Shown here: piece by piece, positions 7,470-14,763 of the stretch
Layout of the letters: each line of letters starts with the position of its first letter
Position numbering within the stretch: the first letter of the stretch is position 1
Made by a program: the position numbers and the translations under genes
The notes under the pieces: model-generated
What the model was told of the DNA's origin: nothing
The model's input: the letters and a program-made list of their open reading frames with translations, nothing else
Database searches by the model: none
Source: Anaerolineaceae bacterium UBA6105
GTDB lineage: Bacteria > Chloroflexota > Anaerolineae > Anaerolineales > Anaerolineaceae
DNA length: 21,866 nt
NCBI GenBank assembly: GCA_002423495.1
Contig: DIWN01000088.1
Location: 4,409 to 26,274 of the forward strand
Direction of reading: 5' to 3'

Positions 7470-8267
7470 TTACTTCCACTTCGTCAGAATATTTTCCCGG
7501 TCAAAGATCAGCGTGCCCAGATATAGAAGCACGCCAGCCAGGACGGCGCAAATGATCACCCCGATGATCATGGAGTTAACATTCAGCGTGATCGCGCCGA
7601 AGGATGAGGCCAGGAATACACCCATAAAAGGCACAATCATCACGCTGGCGATCTGCTCTGCCACGCGCGGGTCGTTGACCCGCGAGGAGACGAAAATGGC
7701 AAACATGGCTGAAATAATCGCTAGAACCGGTCCAAGCAGCAGGATTCCCACCAGCCAGGTCGGGCTGAGCACATAAGCATGCACTTTGGAGCTTATGCCG
7801 AGGATGAGGATGCCAATGTTGAAGATCAAAAAAGATACGAAAGTTGCGCCAACTGCTGGGATCACTGCGGCAAAGCACTTGCCCGCCAGCAGTTCCGTTG
7901 TGCTGGTGGGGGTTGCCAGCAAGGGTTCGAGACTGCGGGTGGTTTTCTCACCCACGATGCTGTAGGCGGCGATCGTGATCGGGATGATCAGCGGCATCAT
8001 GACAAAAAAGAGCATGAATTGGTTGAGCATATACACCTGGGTGCACTCCCCGGCGTTCATGCCATCGCAGAGGTTGGCGGAAACTTCCGGCGGCAGGCCG
8101 GCTTCTACCGGGCTGATATCCAACATCGAGGTGCTTGAGGTCACTCCCAGCATTACCAGCGGCAGGAGCGCGAACAGGATTGGCATGACCAGTATCACGG
8201 AGAGAACCATTTTGTTTTTGAAAACTTCGGACCATTCTTTGTTGATGATCGTGCGGATGTGTTTCAT
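7470..8267 (-). CDS. ABC-2 type transporter permease
   Basis: 265-residue integral membrane subunit of an ABC exporter of the ABC-2/NatB type. After a short cytoplasmic N-terminus (IINKEWSEVFKNK, typical of the family) there is a transmembrane helix at about 21-43, an extracytoplasmic loop, and five more helices (about 86-107, 127-152, 172-195, 205-225, 231-252), with the family motif EKTTRSLEPLLATPTSTTELLAGK after the second helix. It partners the ATPase encoded 11 bases upstream. The substrate is unknown; relatives export ions, drugs or peptides. Confidence 0.92.
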   Translation of the reverse strand: MKHIRTIINKEWSEVFKNKMVLSVILVMPILFALLPLVMLGVTSSTSMLDISPVEAGLPPEVSANLCDGMNAGECTQVYMLNQFMLFFVMMPLIIPITIAAYSIVGEKTTRSLEPLLATPTSTTELLAGKCFAAVIPAVGATFVSFLIFNIGILILGISSKVHAYVLSPTWLVGILLLGPVLAIISAMFAIFVSSRVNDPRVAEQIASVMIVPFMGVFLASSFGAITLNVNSMIIGVIICAVLAGVLLYLGTLIFDRENILTKWK

Positions 8268-8278
8268 GCCTGCCTCGC

Positions 8279-9211
8279 TTAATTCTCGCTGTGCAGCATT
8301 TCGAGATAGGTCTGTTCCAGCGATTGACGAACCTCACCGATAAACTGAATATCCGCGCCTTGCTCCACCAGCAGCCTGGTGATGGCGGGATTGATTTTCT
8401 CGGGCTCTGCCATCGACACAACCAGCTTGTTATCCAGTAACTCAACCGAGCTAACACCTTCCAGTTCACTCACCAACGGAGCCCATTGGGGGTTGACCCC
8501 GCCCAGGTGGAACACCACCTTGCGCCCGAACATCTTCTGGCGCAAATTGGCGGGGCTATCCAGCGCCAGCAGGGTTTGCTTGAAGATGCCAACCCGGTCG
8601 CAGAGCTTTTCTGCCTCATCCAGGTTGTGAGTGGTCATGAAGATGGTGCGACCCTCCTTTTTGAACTCCAGGATGAAATCGCGCACGATACGCGCCGCTT
8701 CCGGGTCCAGCCCGGTGGTGGGCTCATCAAAGAAGAGCACCTTGGGTTCGTGCAGTAGCGCGCGCGCCACTGCCAGTTTCTGGCGCATACCTTTCGAGTA
8801 GCTGCCCACGGCATCCCCACGCCTTTCCCATAGCCCGAAGAGGCTGAGGTACTTGTTGACTGATTTGGTGACATCGGGCACATCGTATAGTTCGGCGAAG
8901 ATTTGCAGGTTCTTTTCCGCGCTGAGGCGTTCATACATACCCGGCGACTCGGTCAGCAGACCAACATTGCGCCGGATTTCGAGGTCGTCCTCGCCCACCT
9001 GATATCCCGCCACCCGGGCAGTGCCGCTGGTGGGGCGGATGAGGCTGGTGAGCATGCGCACGGTGGTCGTCTTGCCAGCGCCGTTGGGTCCCAGGAAGCC
9101 AAAAACCTCGCCCTCATTTACTTCAAGTGTCAGGCCATCTACGGCTTTCAGGTCTTCCTTCTGTTTTTTACCAATTTTAAAAGTCTTACTCAATGCTTGT
9201 GTTTTAATCAT
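8279..9211 (-). CDS. ABC transporter ATP-binding protein
   Basis: 310-residue ATPase powering the adjacent ABC-2 permease. Walker A GPNGAGKTT is at 41-49, the Q-loop region about 84-90 (LLTESPGMYERL, the NatA/DrrA-like form), the ABC signature YSKGMRQ at 138-144, Walker B VLFFDEP at 158-164, and the H-switch in MTTHNLDEAE. The C-terminal extension of about 90 residues is typical of the drug/Na+ efflux subfamily. A GGAG ribosome site lies about six bases before the ATG. It is the first gene of the three-gene operon. Confidence 0.96.
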   Translation of the reverse strand: MIKTQALSKTFKIGKKQKEDLKAVDGLTLEVNEGEVFGFLGPNGAGKTTTVRMLTSLIRPTSGTARVAGYQVGEDDLEIRRNVGLLTESPGMYERLSAEKNLQIFAELYDVPDVTKSVNKYLSLFGLWERRGDAVGSYSKGMRQKLAVARALLHEPKVLFFDEPTTGLDPEAARIVRDFILEFKKEGRTIFMTTHNLDEAEKLCDRVGIFKQTLLALDSPANLRQKMFGRKVVFHLGGVNPQWAPLVSELEGVSSVELLDNKLVVSMAEPEKINPAITRLLVEQGADIQFIGEVRQSLEQTYLEMLHSEN

Positions 9212-9235
9212 AGTTGCTCCAGTTAGGCAAGCCGT

Positions 9236-9241
9236 ATTATA
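9236..9241 (-). promoter_or_regulatory. -10 box (TATAAT) of the ABC exporter operon
   Basis: On the minus strand a perfect TATAAT lies 24 bases before the ATPase start codon. The -35 region at 17-18 bases (TGCGTT) is weak, so an activator may help. The leader would be short, about 17 bases. Confidence 0.5.
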
Positions 9242-9569
9242 CTCCGCTGTCTGTCTCAGAACGCAGCATTCGGAAGGAAATACCCTGTATTGTCTGAACC
9301 CGTAGCCCTAGGGCTTGCTCAAGTCACAATCTTTTTCTCTCAAAGCAGGAAAGTCGAGGGGCTAACACCAACTTTACGGGCACAGGTGCTCCTCGTAGGG
9401 CTGGGGCTTGCTCCAGCCGTAGGTTTTAGTCCAATAACAAATACGGAGGGATAGTTCAAGACTACGTTCTCACTCTTCACCCGCCTCACCCCTGTAGGGA
9501 AAAGGCCTGCCTTTTCCTTATCAATTTCCCCGTCACTCATTATGGCCGACGCAGGCTGTATAGTGCACA

Positions 9570-9607
9570 GAGATAGGTAACACACAGTGCAATGACATAG
9601 GTAACAC
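9570..9607. repeat. Direct repeat gaNataggtaacac, possible IS terminus remnant
   Basis: gagataggtaacac (9570-9583) and gacataggtaacac (9594-9607) differ at one base and start 24 bases apart. Reverse-complemented they read gtgttacctatgtc, which resembles the ends of IS481-type elements. No transposase is present, so this would be a leftover end. The family assignment comes from memory of the end sequence and is uncertain. Confidence 0.35.
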
Positions 9608-9634
9608 TCTCTTACGGCGGAAGGCGCAAGACCC

Positions 9635-9668
9635 CATAAAAAGCAGCGCCCCGGAACCCGGGGCGCTG
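9635..9668 (-). terminator. Rho-independent terminator of the secreted nuclease gene
   Basis: An 11-bp perfect stem (CAGCGCCCCGG at 9644-9654 with CCGGGGCGCTG at 9658-9668) and a three-base loop is followed on the minus strand by CTTTTTA. It lies 22 bases past the stop codon of the nuclease gene, in the right orientation. Confidence 0.9.
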
Positions 9669-9690
9669 TTGTAAGACTGAAGATATTAAT

Positions 9691-12600
9691 CTATCTTGAG
9701 ATGAGCGGCAGATATAACAAGAACTCTTTAACGACAAAACTAATGGTCACAATCACCGGGTCGTGGTCGGAAGAGCGATAGGCATCCGGCGCATACAAAA
9801 GGTCCTGCGCGGGAAGTTTGAAAGACATGTCGTAGTCAATCAGGTCGGGCTCATCAGCATTGATATGCCAGATGTTGACGTCCACGATGCTGTCTGCCAT
9901 AGCCTGGTTGGCAAGGGCGTGATCCAGGTAACCGGTCTGCCCATCGTAAACGTAGCCGTAGGCATATTCACCGCGTTTCTCAAAGATCATATCCAGGTAA
10001 TCATCAGCAGTGTCGGCGGCGTCGTCAGAGCCGAGTTTGATCGCGTCGATTGGGTCTTCTTTGTCGTAAGAGTTGAGGTCGCCAATGATCAGGGTTTTCT
10101 CAACATCCGGGAATACCATCGGGTCAGCCAGCCAGTCCACCAGGGCTTCAGCGGCTGCTTTGCGGGTCAGGTTGCAGTTACCCTGTCCGTCGCCTGTGTC
10201 CGGATCGCCAGCGCAAGACGAGCCCTTGGATTTAAGGTGATTCACTGCTACTACGAACTCAATACCGGTTGCGTTATCCATGAAGACCTGTGCAAGCACT
10301 GGGCGGTTGAGGGTGTCGATGAAGCGCGAATCCACGCTGGAATCCAGCACTTGGAAATCTCCCACTGGGGTTACCGAAGTGGGTTTGTAGAGGATGGCCT
10401 GTTTGATGGCATCGGTGCCGATGGCTTCGGTTTCAATGTAAGCATAAGTGCCGGCGCCAACAACGTCGTTCAATCCAGCAACCAGGTCTGCCACGGCATC
10501 ATTTTGGCTGATAGGCGAGTCATTCTCAATCTCCATCAGACCATAAATGTCGGAATCGATGGCGACCATCGCTGCCACGATTTTTGCTTTCTGGCGCTCA
10601 AATTCTTCGGCGGTGTCAGCACCCCGGCATTCCAGGGTGCCGCTCGGACCACAAATATCCGGGCCTAAGTCAAGTGTGACAAAGTAGTTCAAAACATTGA
10701 AACTCGTCACTTTCAGGTCGGACTCGATGATCTCAGGAGCTTCTGTGCGTGGATTGACATCCTCATAGGCTGCGCCAAGGGTGGGCTGCAGGCGGTATAG
10801 GCTCTGGTAATAGTCCAGAATGCCGGTAGCGCCAGTCACCGTACCGCCACCGCGGAACAGGTTGTCCATGTCAAAGATTTCACCATTGGGGTGAATGGCG
10901 GGGTCGGGGTTCTGGTTTGTGCGTCCGTCGTCCAGGGTGATGCGGTCCAGCAGGTAAGCCTCGGCTGCCGCCACTGCGTCCGGGCCGGGTTCAACAAAGG
11001 CGGTTGGGGTCATGTGACGCTCAGAGGTCAAAACGATCTCACCGTAGCGGTCAAAGTTGAAATATTCGGAAATGATCAGGCTCTGTGGGAAGGTCACCAA
11101 CATGCTCTCGTACTTCTCAAAGTCCGTAACTGCCTCCACCGGCAGGGTCACCTCAGTTGGCTCTATCGTGTGGCCAGTGGAGCAAATCCAAACCTGGTCT
11201 ACCGGGGAAATTTCAGTAATGCCGAAGTACTCCACTGCCTTACCTCGAACGCGGACACGATCGCCCACGTTGACGGCAGTGGCGGTGTTGTAAACGAAGA
11301 TGCCATCCGACGTAGCGGGGTCGCCATCTCCATCGGGTTCCTGGATGTAATAGCCAGCCTTGCCTCCCACCTGGAAATCGCCCACCACCACGCCTTCAGT
11401 GGCAAGGATAGTTCCTGCGAGCGGGGAGGTTTCGCCAGTGCCCTGGATCTCGTAAATGGGCGTGTAGTCGTCACCGCAACTTTCCGGTGGTGTGATGGCA
11501 GTGAAGGTAATAGTGTAGTCCTCCAGCATGGCGTCAAATTCATCATCGTCTGTGTCATCATCTACAACGTTGGCGGCTATGATCGTGACCATGCAGCTTT
11601 CCCCAACAGTGAAATCAACTTCAGGATTCAGGACATAAACAGGATCCAAATCCGTTACGGTCGCGGAGTGCGTGCCGGAAGTGCCACACTCAATACTGAA
11701 CCAGGGATCGGTAACTGTCACTGGTTCACTGAAAGTGATGGTGATATTTTCATTATTAGGGTGATTAGCGCCATTGGCAGGGTTAGTGCTGATCACAGTG
11801 GGCGCGGTTTCAACATAAGCCTGGTTTGGTGCCCCGGGGGTGTTATAAGCTTCGCCAGGAGCAATTGATCCCGGATAACCCGGAATGCCAGCCAGGTCAA
11901 AGTCATTACGCACCCAATCAGCAGTGGTGTCTGTGTCAATTCCGTCCGGGATGCGTGATGCTCCACCTGGAGCGAAGGGTAAGCCATCATATAGTTCGAT
12001 GAGCACTGGTGTCGCGTAAGTAAGGTCACCAACACCGCCATCATTTACAGCCACGCCATCCGTGATTTCTGACCAGTAAGTCATATCGATTACGCCGTCA
12101 TCGTCGGTGTCGATATCAACACCAACTGTGGCAGTGCTATCCTTGACCAGCAGTAAGCTGAGTGAGCCATTTTCAAAGGTGTTGGCTGCCAGATTAACCA
12201 GCAAGAAGCCGTTCGCGTCTGTGGTCCCGAGGGGAATGAGATTGTCTACATTTCCTCTGGAACTGTCAGAATCACCTTCAATGCCAAGGAGCGTGTAAGC
12301 GCTGTAGTCTGTGTTGGGGGATCCAAAAAATTCGATGAATTCAACATCCGTGCCAGTCGTGCTGGCCGAAAATTCGTTGATGACAGGTGGTTCCGGCGCG
12401 CAATTTGAGGTGTGCGAGCCAAGATAGGCGATCGTGTCAGTCGGGAACATATCCCATTCATTAATTGGATCGAAAGCATTACTTCCATCCGGGTCACCAG
12501 AGCAAATATCAACTTTGCGGACCAGCGTCCGATCCTTAGTTATTACAGGATTAGTTCCCCAAAAATCTCCCGGGTCGGAACCGATTTGACCGAACACATC

Positions 12601-13011
12601 AGCGAACAAATTGGTTGAGATTTTACGCAGTGCGATGGCGTCATCGCCGTTCCAGTTAACAACAGTTCCATTTATCAGGTCAGCCTGATCAAGAATTACC
12701 TGGGCGGCTAAATTGTGGGCAGCAACAAACACGTCCCCAGTTACCAGCGTTCCTGAAAGAACAACGCTCTGAGATGACGCTGAAGCCCCATTAGAATATA
12801 GCTCCAGGCAATAATCAGAAAGGTCAACCGGCGAACCGGTGCCATTGTAGATTTCGATGGCCTTGTTGTTGCTGCTACCTTCAATGTATTCCGAAAAGAA
12901 CAAATCAGTTGGGAGAGCCGCCAGGACGGGCTCAGCAGGCTGGATGCCTAACAAGCCAAACATCAGCAGGATAGCCATCAATACTAAGGTGAGACGGGAT
13001 TTTCTGTGCAT
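9691..13011 (-). CDS. Secreted ExeM/NucH-type nuclease with lamin-tail, Ig-like and EEP domains
   Basis: 1106-residue predicted extracellular nuclease. From the ATG at 13011 the N-terminus is a signal peptide (MHRKSRLTLVLMAILLMFGLLG, cleavage near A31). A longer GTG-started frame (13110) would bury it, and GGAGG nine bases before 13011 supports this start. Domains: a lamin-tail domain from about 35 (FFSEYIEGSSNNKAIEIYNG), a second from about 215 (INEFSAS...VEFIEFFG), a SbsA-like Ig module (STNPANGANHPNNENITITF), an OB-like region, then the endonuclease/exonuclease/phosphatase domain from about 768 to 1092. The EEP residues are intact: N772, E827, H925 (VNHLKSK), D978 and N980 (GDLNS), D1082-H1083 (SSDHDP). 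Relatives degrade extracellular DNA for nutrients or biofilm turnover. The protein ends in a hydrophobic FLLYLPLISR tail. It appears monocistronic. Confidence 0.93.
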   Translation of the reverse strand: MHRKSRLTLVLMAILLMFGLLGIQPAEPVLAALPTDLFFSEYIEGSSNNKAIEIYNGTGSPVDLSDYCLELYSNGASASSQSVVLSGTLVTGDVFVAAHNLAAQVILDQADLINGTVVNWNGDDAIALRKISTNLFADVFGQIGSDPGDFWGTNPVITKDRTLVRKVDICSGDPDGSNAFDPINEWDMFPTDTIAYLGSHTSNCAPEPPVINEFSASTTGTDVEFIEFFGSPNTDYSAYTLLGIEGDSDSSRGNVDNLIPLGTTDANGFLLVNLAANTFENGSLSLLLVKDSTATVGVDIDTDDDGVIDMTYWSEITDGVAVNDGGVGDLTYATPVLIELYDGLPFAPGGASRIPDGIDTDTTADWVRNDFDLAGIPGYPGSIAPGEAYNTPGAPNQAYVETAPTVISTNPANGANHPNNENITITFSEPVTVTDPWFSIECGTSGTHSATVTDLDPVYVLNPEVDFTVGESCMVTIIAANVVDDDTDDDEFDAMLEDYTITFTAITPPESCGDDYTPIYEIQGTGETSPLAGTILATEGVVVGDFQVGGKAGYYIQEPDGDGDPATSDGIFVYNTATAVNVGDRVRVRGKAVEYFGITEISPVDQVWICSTGHTIEPTEVTLPVEAVTDFEKYESMLVTFPQSLIISEYFNFDRYGEIVLTSERHMTPTAFVEPGPDAVAAAEAYLLDRITLDDGRTNQNPDPAIHPNGEIFDMDNLFRGGGTVTGATGILDYYQSLYRLQPTLGAAYEDVNPRTEAPEIIESDLKVTSFNVLNYFVTLDLGPDICGPSGTLECRGADTAEEFERQKAKIVAAMVAIDSDIYGLMEIENDSPISQNDAVADLVAGLNDVVGAGTYAYIETEAIGTDAIKQAILYKPTSVTPVGDFQVLDSSVDSRFIDTLNRPVLAQVFMDNATGIEFVVAVNHLKSKGSSCAGDPDTGDGQGNCNLTRKAAAEALVDWLADPMVFPDVEKTLIIGDLNSYDKEDPIDAIKLGSDDAADTADDYLDMIFEKRGEYAYGYVYDGQTGYLDHALANQAMADSIVDVNIWHINADEPDLIDYDMSFKLPAQDLLYAPDAYRSSDHDPVIVTISFVVKEFLLYLPLISR

Positions 13012-13178
13012 GTGTGAATTCCTCCAATTTATGTTCGGATAAAAACTGCAGTTGCATAATATTATCACGACTAAGAATCTTTCCCACCCAAATTTCCCCA
13101 CCGCCGTCATCGGGAAACCTTATCCATTTTGGCAGGTACAGCCACAGGGAGGTCTGCCCGGGTAAGGATGGAGTTTTT

Positions 13179-13244
13179 GTAGGTCGGAATGAGACCGCCT
13201 CAAGCCCTTTGGCCTATGTTCACCTCTCGCGGGCTCACTCCGAC
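13179..13244. repeat. 66-bp palindromic element, copy 1
   Basis: The 22-base left arm (gtaggtcggaatgagaccgc plus ct) and 17-base right arm (cgcgggctcactccgac) are nearly inverted repeats of each other around a 27-base core. The same arms at the same spacing occur at 17211 and 17518. Confidence 0.85.
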
Positions 13245-13256
13245 GTTTACATCATT

Positions 13257-13287
13257 GGCGGAGTGCGCAAATGAAGCGCATTCCGCC
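13257..13287. repeat. Palindromic hairpin following 66-bp element copy 1
   Basis: ggcggagtgcgc pairs with gcgcattccgcc (one G-T pair) around a seven-base loop and is followed by ctac. A similar unit follows the second 66-bp copy at 17334-17364, so the two elements travel together. Confidence 0.75.
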
Positions 13288-13430
13288 CTACAAAGGCAAA
13301 AATATCATTTTTAGGCAGGTAGCGATTTAATCCACAAAAACAAAAATTCGACGCAGTGGCAGATCTTGCGAACAGGTACGCGGGCAGGCCTGCACACCAT
13401 TCTGCCTATACTTATCCGGGTAAGCACGGT

Positions 13431-13452
13431 GGGTCACCACAGTGGGTGACCC
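13431..13452. repeat. Perfect 8-bp stem hairpin
   Basis: GGGTCACC (13431-13438) pairs with GGTGACCC (13445-13452) around a six-base loop. It has no U-tract, so it is not an obvious terminator; it may be another REP-like unit. Confidence 0.5.
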
Positions 13453-13645
13453 CTACATAGCCTTGCGCTGCAGGGTCGACGGCTGTGCAAAGCCTCCCCT
13501 TGCGTGCTGCCCCGATCTAATCGCAACGAGGAACAGGCAGGCCAGTTCCCTGCGATGATTTTATGGCAAATTGGGGCCATGTTTGCCTGGAAAAATTCTG
13601 AGAGATACAACAAGGCTTTCGTAATAGAAGAGGGTTTATTGATCC

Positions 13646-13674
13646 TTGAACTTTAGACCATAAGCTAATAAAAT
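13646..13674 (+). promoter_or_regulatory. Sigma-70-type promoter of the regulator-MFS operon
   Basis: TTGAAC (13646-13651) and TAAAAT (13669-13674) are separated by exactly 17 bases, each one or two bases from consensus. They lie 31-60 bases before the regulator's start codon. The predicted start of transcription is near 13681. Confidence 0.7.
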
Positions 13675-13689
13675 AGATTATTATCTATT
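13672..13689 (+). promoter_or_regulatory. Candidate operator: AATAGAT-N4-ATCTATT
   Basis: A perfect 7-bp inverted repeat with a four-base spacer. It overlaps the end of the -10 box and the expected transcription start, and ends five bases before the GGAGAG ribosome site. AT-rich dyads in this position are typical of ArsR-family operators, so autorepression by the downstream regulator is likely. Confidence 0.65.
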
Positions 13690-13704
13690 AATTGGAGAGA
13701 TGCC

Positions 13705-14763
13705 ATGTGCGCTTTAGCTCTTACTAAAATTCAATGGGATATTGGAACTGCTTACGACCTCTTTGTGAGCCTGCGCGCGCTCCACGAACCGGACGCATTC
13801 GGCGTCAGGGCATCCTGGGCTGCCGGCGTGCGCTCACGCCTGCCAGTGGATCACCGCCAGACGCTTGACCTGGCTATCAAGCAGATCAGTGCCCCGCTCA
13901 TTTTTGTTCACAGCCTGCCCGCGCCCAAGAGTGCGGCAACTGTGATCGAGGCTTTGAAAAAAATCCCTGCACCCCGGGTGTTGGAGGCGCTTTCATTCTC
14001 CTATCAGACCCCCCCTGCGCTCAAGGAAACCCTGCTCAACGCCCGCCCGGGTCATAAGTGGACACCTGCCGAAAGGCAGATCCTGCTCGAAGATGCCCGT
14101 CTGACCGGCCAGCACACCCAGTCTGCCTACCTTGAAGGGCTCTACCAGATCTGGTCTGAGCGTGAGGCTTTTGGCGAAAAGCTCATCAGAGCGCTCGAAG
14201 CCTACATCGAAAGCTTTTTTGCTGAAGAGGAACAGCGCATCCTGCCGGTCCTTAAGAACGCCCTGTCGCATGCCCAGATGAGGGCAGGCAGCCAACCACT
14301 GCCACTGCTGCTCGAAGAGCTGAGCAACGGCGTGCGGATTGAGAAGATTGACAGCTACGCAAATATCGTCCTGGCGCCATCATTCTGGGGTTCACCTTAC
14401 ATGCTCCTCGAGAAGCTGAGCCCTGACACGCTGATGGTCGTCTTTGGCGCGCGGCCAGATACGATGGCGATCATCCCCGGGGATATTGTTCCGGATGCCC
14501 TGATCCGCAGCCTCAAAGCGCTCTCAGACGCAACCCGCCTGCGCATCCTGCGCTACCTGGCGCAATCCCCACACACTGCCACCGAACTTTCGCGCGCTCT
14601 GCGCTTGCGCCCGCCCACAGTGCTGCACCACCTTAACCAGCTGCGGATGGCTGGCATGGTCCAGATCCTGCTGAGCGAGGAAGGTGAACGCAAGTTCTCG
14701 CCGCGTTATGATGGCTTTGAAAACACCATCGATCTGTTAAAACTCTTTGTCCAGGGGGAATGA
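13705..14763 (+). CDS. ArsR-like winged-helix transcriptional regulator with large N-terminal domain
   Basis: 352-residue regulator, far longer than classical ArsR proteins (about 100 aa). The DNA-binding winged helix is C-terminal, about residues 268-340 (LKALSDATRLRILRYLAQSPHTATELS then LRPPTVLHHLNQLRMAGMV, the ArsR recognition-helix region). The N-terminal 260 residues are mostly helical and start with WDIGTAYDLFVSLRALHEP, as in Firmicutes/Chloroflexota ArsR proteins of the long type; this part may sense a ligand. No metal-binding Cys cluster is seen, so it is probably not a metal sensor. GGAGAG precedes the ATG by five bases. Its last codons overlap the MFS gene start (ATGA), so the two are translationally coupled and the regulator most likely controls that exporter. 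Confidence 0.88.
   Translation: MCALALTKIQWDIGTAYDLFVSLRALHEPDAFGVRASWAAGVRSRLPVDHRQTLDLAIKQISAPLIFVHSLPAPKSAATVIEALKKIPAPRVLEALSFSYQTPPALKETLLNARPGHKWTPAERQILLEDARLTGQHTQSAYLEGLYQIWSEREAFGEKLIRALEAYIESFFAEEEQRILPVLKNALSHAQMRAGSQPLPLLLEELSNGVRIEKIDSYANIVLAPSFWGSPYMLLEKLSPDTLMVVFGARPDTMAIIPGDIVPDALIRSLKALSDATRLRILRYLAQSPHTATELSRALRLRPPTVLHHLNQLRMAGMVQILLSEEGERKFSPRYDGFENTIDLLKLFVQGE

Larger units (their letters stand above)
9212..9690. other. Spacer with hairpins and possible IS-end remnant
   Basis: Gene-free region between two minus-strand genes. It holds the exporter promoter, the stem ggctgggg...ctccagcc (9399-9418), a 9-bp perfect stem GGAAAAGGC/GCCTTTTCC with a two-base loop (9498-9517), a 24-base-spaced direct repeat (9570-9607) and the terminator of the nuclease gene (9635-9668). 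No coding frame here has convincing protein character. Confidence 0.7.
13012..13704. other. Divergent intergenic region with palindromic repeats
   Basis: About 690 bases between the minus-strand nuclease and the plus-strand regulator. It contains one copy of the 66-bp element (13179-13244), a hairpin of the ggcggagtgcgc/gcgcattccgcc type directly after it (13257-13287), a GGGTCACC/GGTGACCC stem (13431-13452), and the regulator's promoter and operator (13646-13689). No credible gene was seen. Confidence 0.75.

Noticed and set aside
9498..9517. GGAAAAGGC/GCCTTTTCC hairpin as a terminator
   Set aside because: It lies between two minus-strand genes but upstream of the exporter promoter and with no gene ending next to it, so a terminator role is not supported.
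9763..10668. 301-residue plus-strand open frame
   Set aside because: It is antisense to the EEP nuclease domain, whose catalytic residues are intact on the other strand; the antisense product has no domain character.
10891..11868. 325-residue plus-strand open frame
   Set aside because: It is antisense to the middle of the nuclease gene and shows no recognisable domain or ribosome site.
13012..13110. 33-residue upstream extension of the nuclease
   Set aside because: GGAGG is placed correctly for the ATG at 13011, and only that start puts the signal peptide at the N-terminus.
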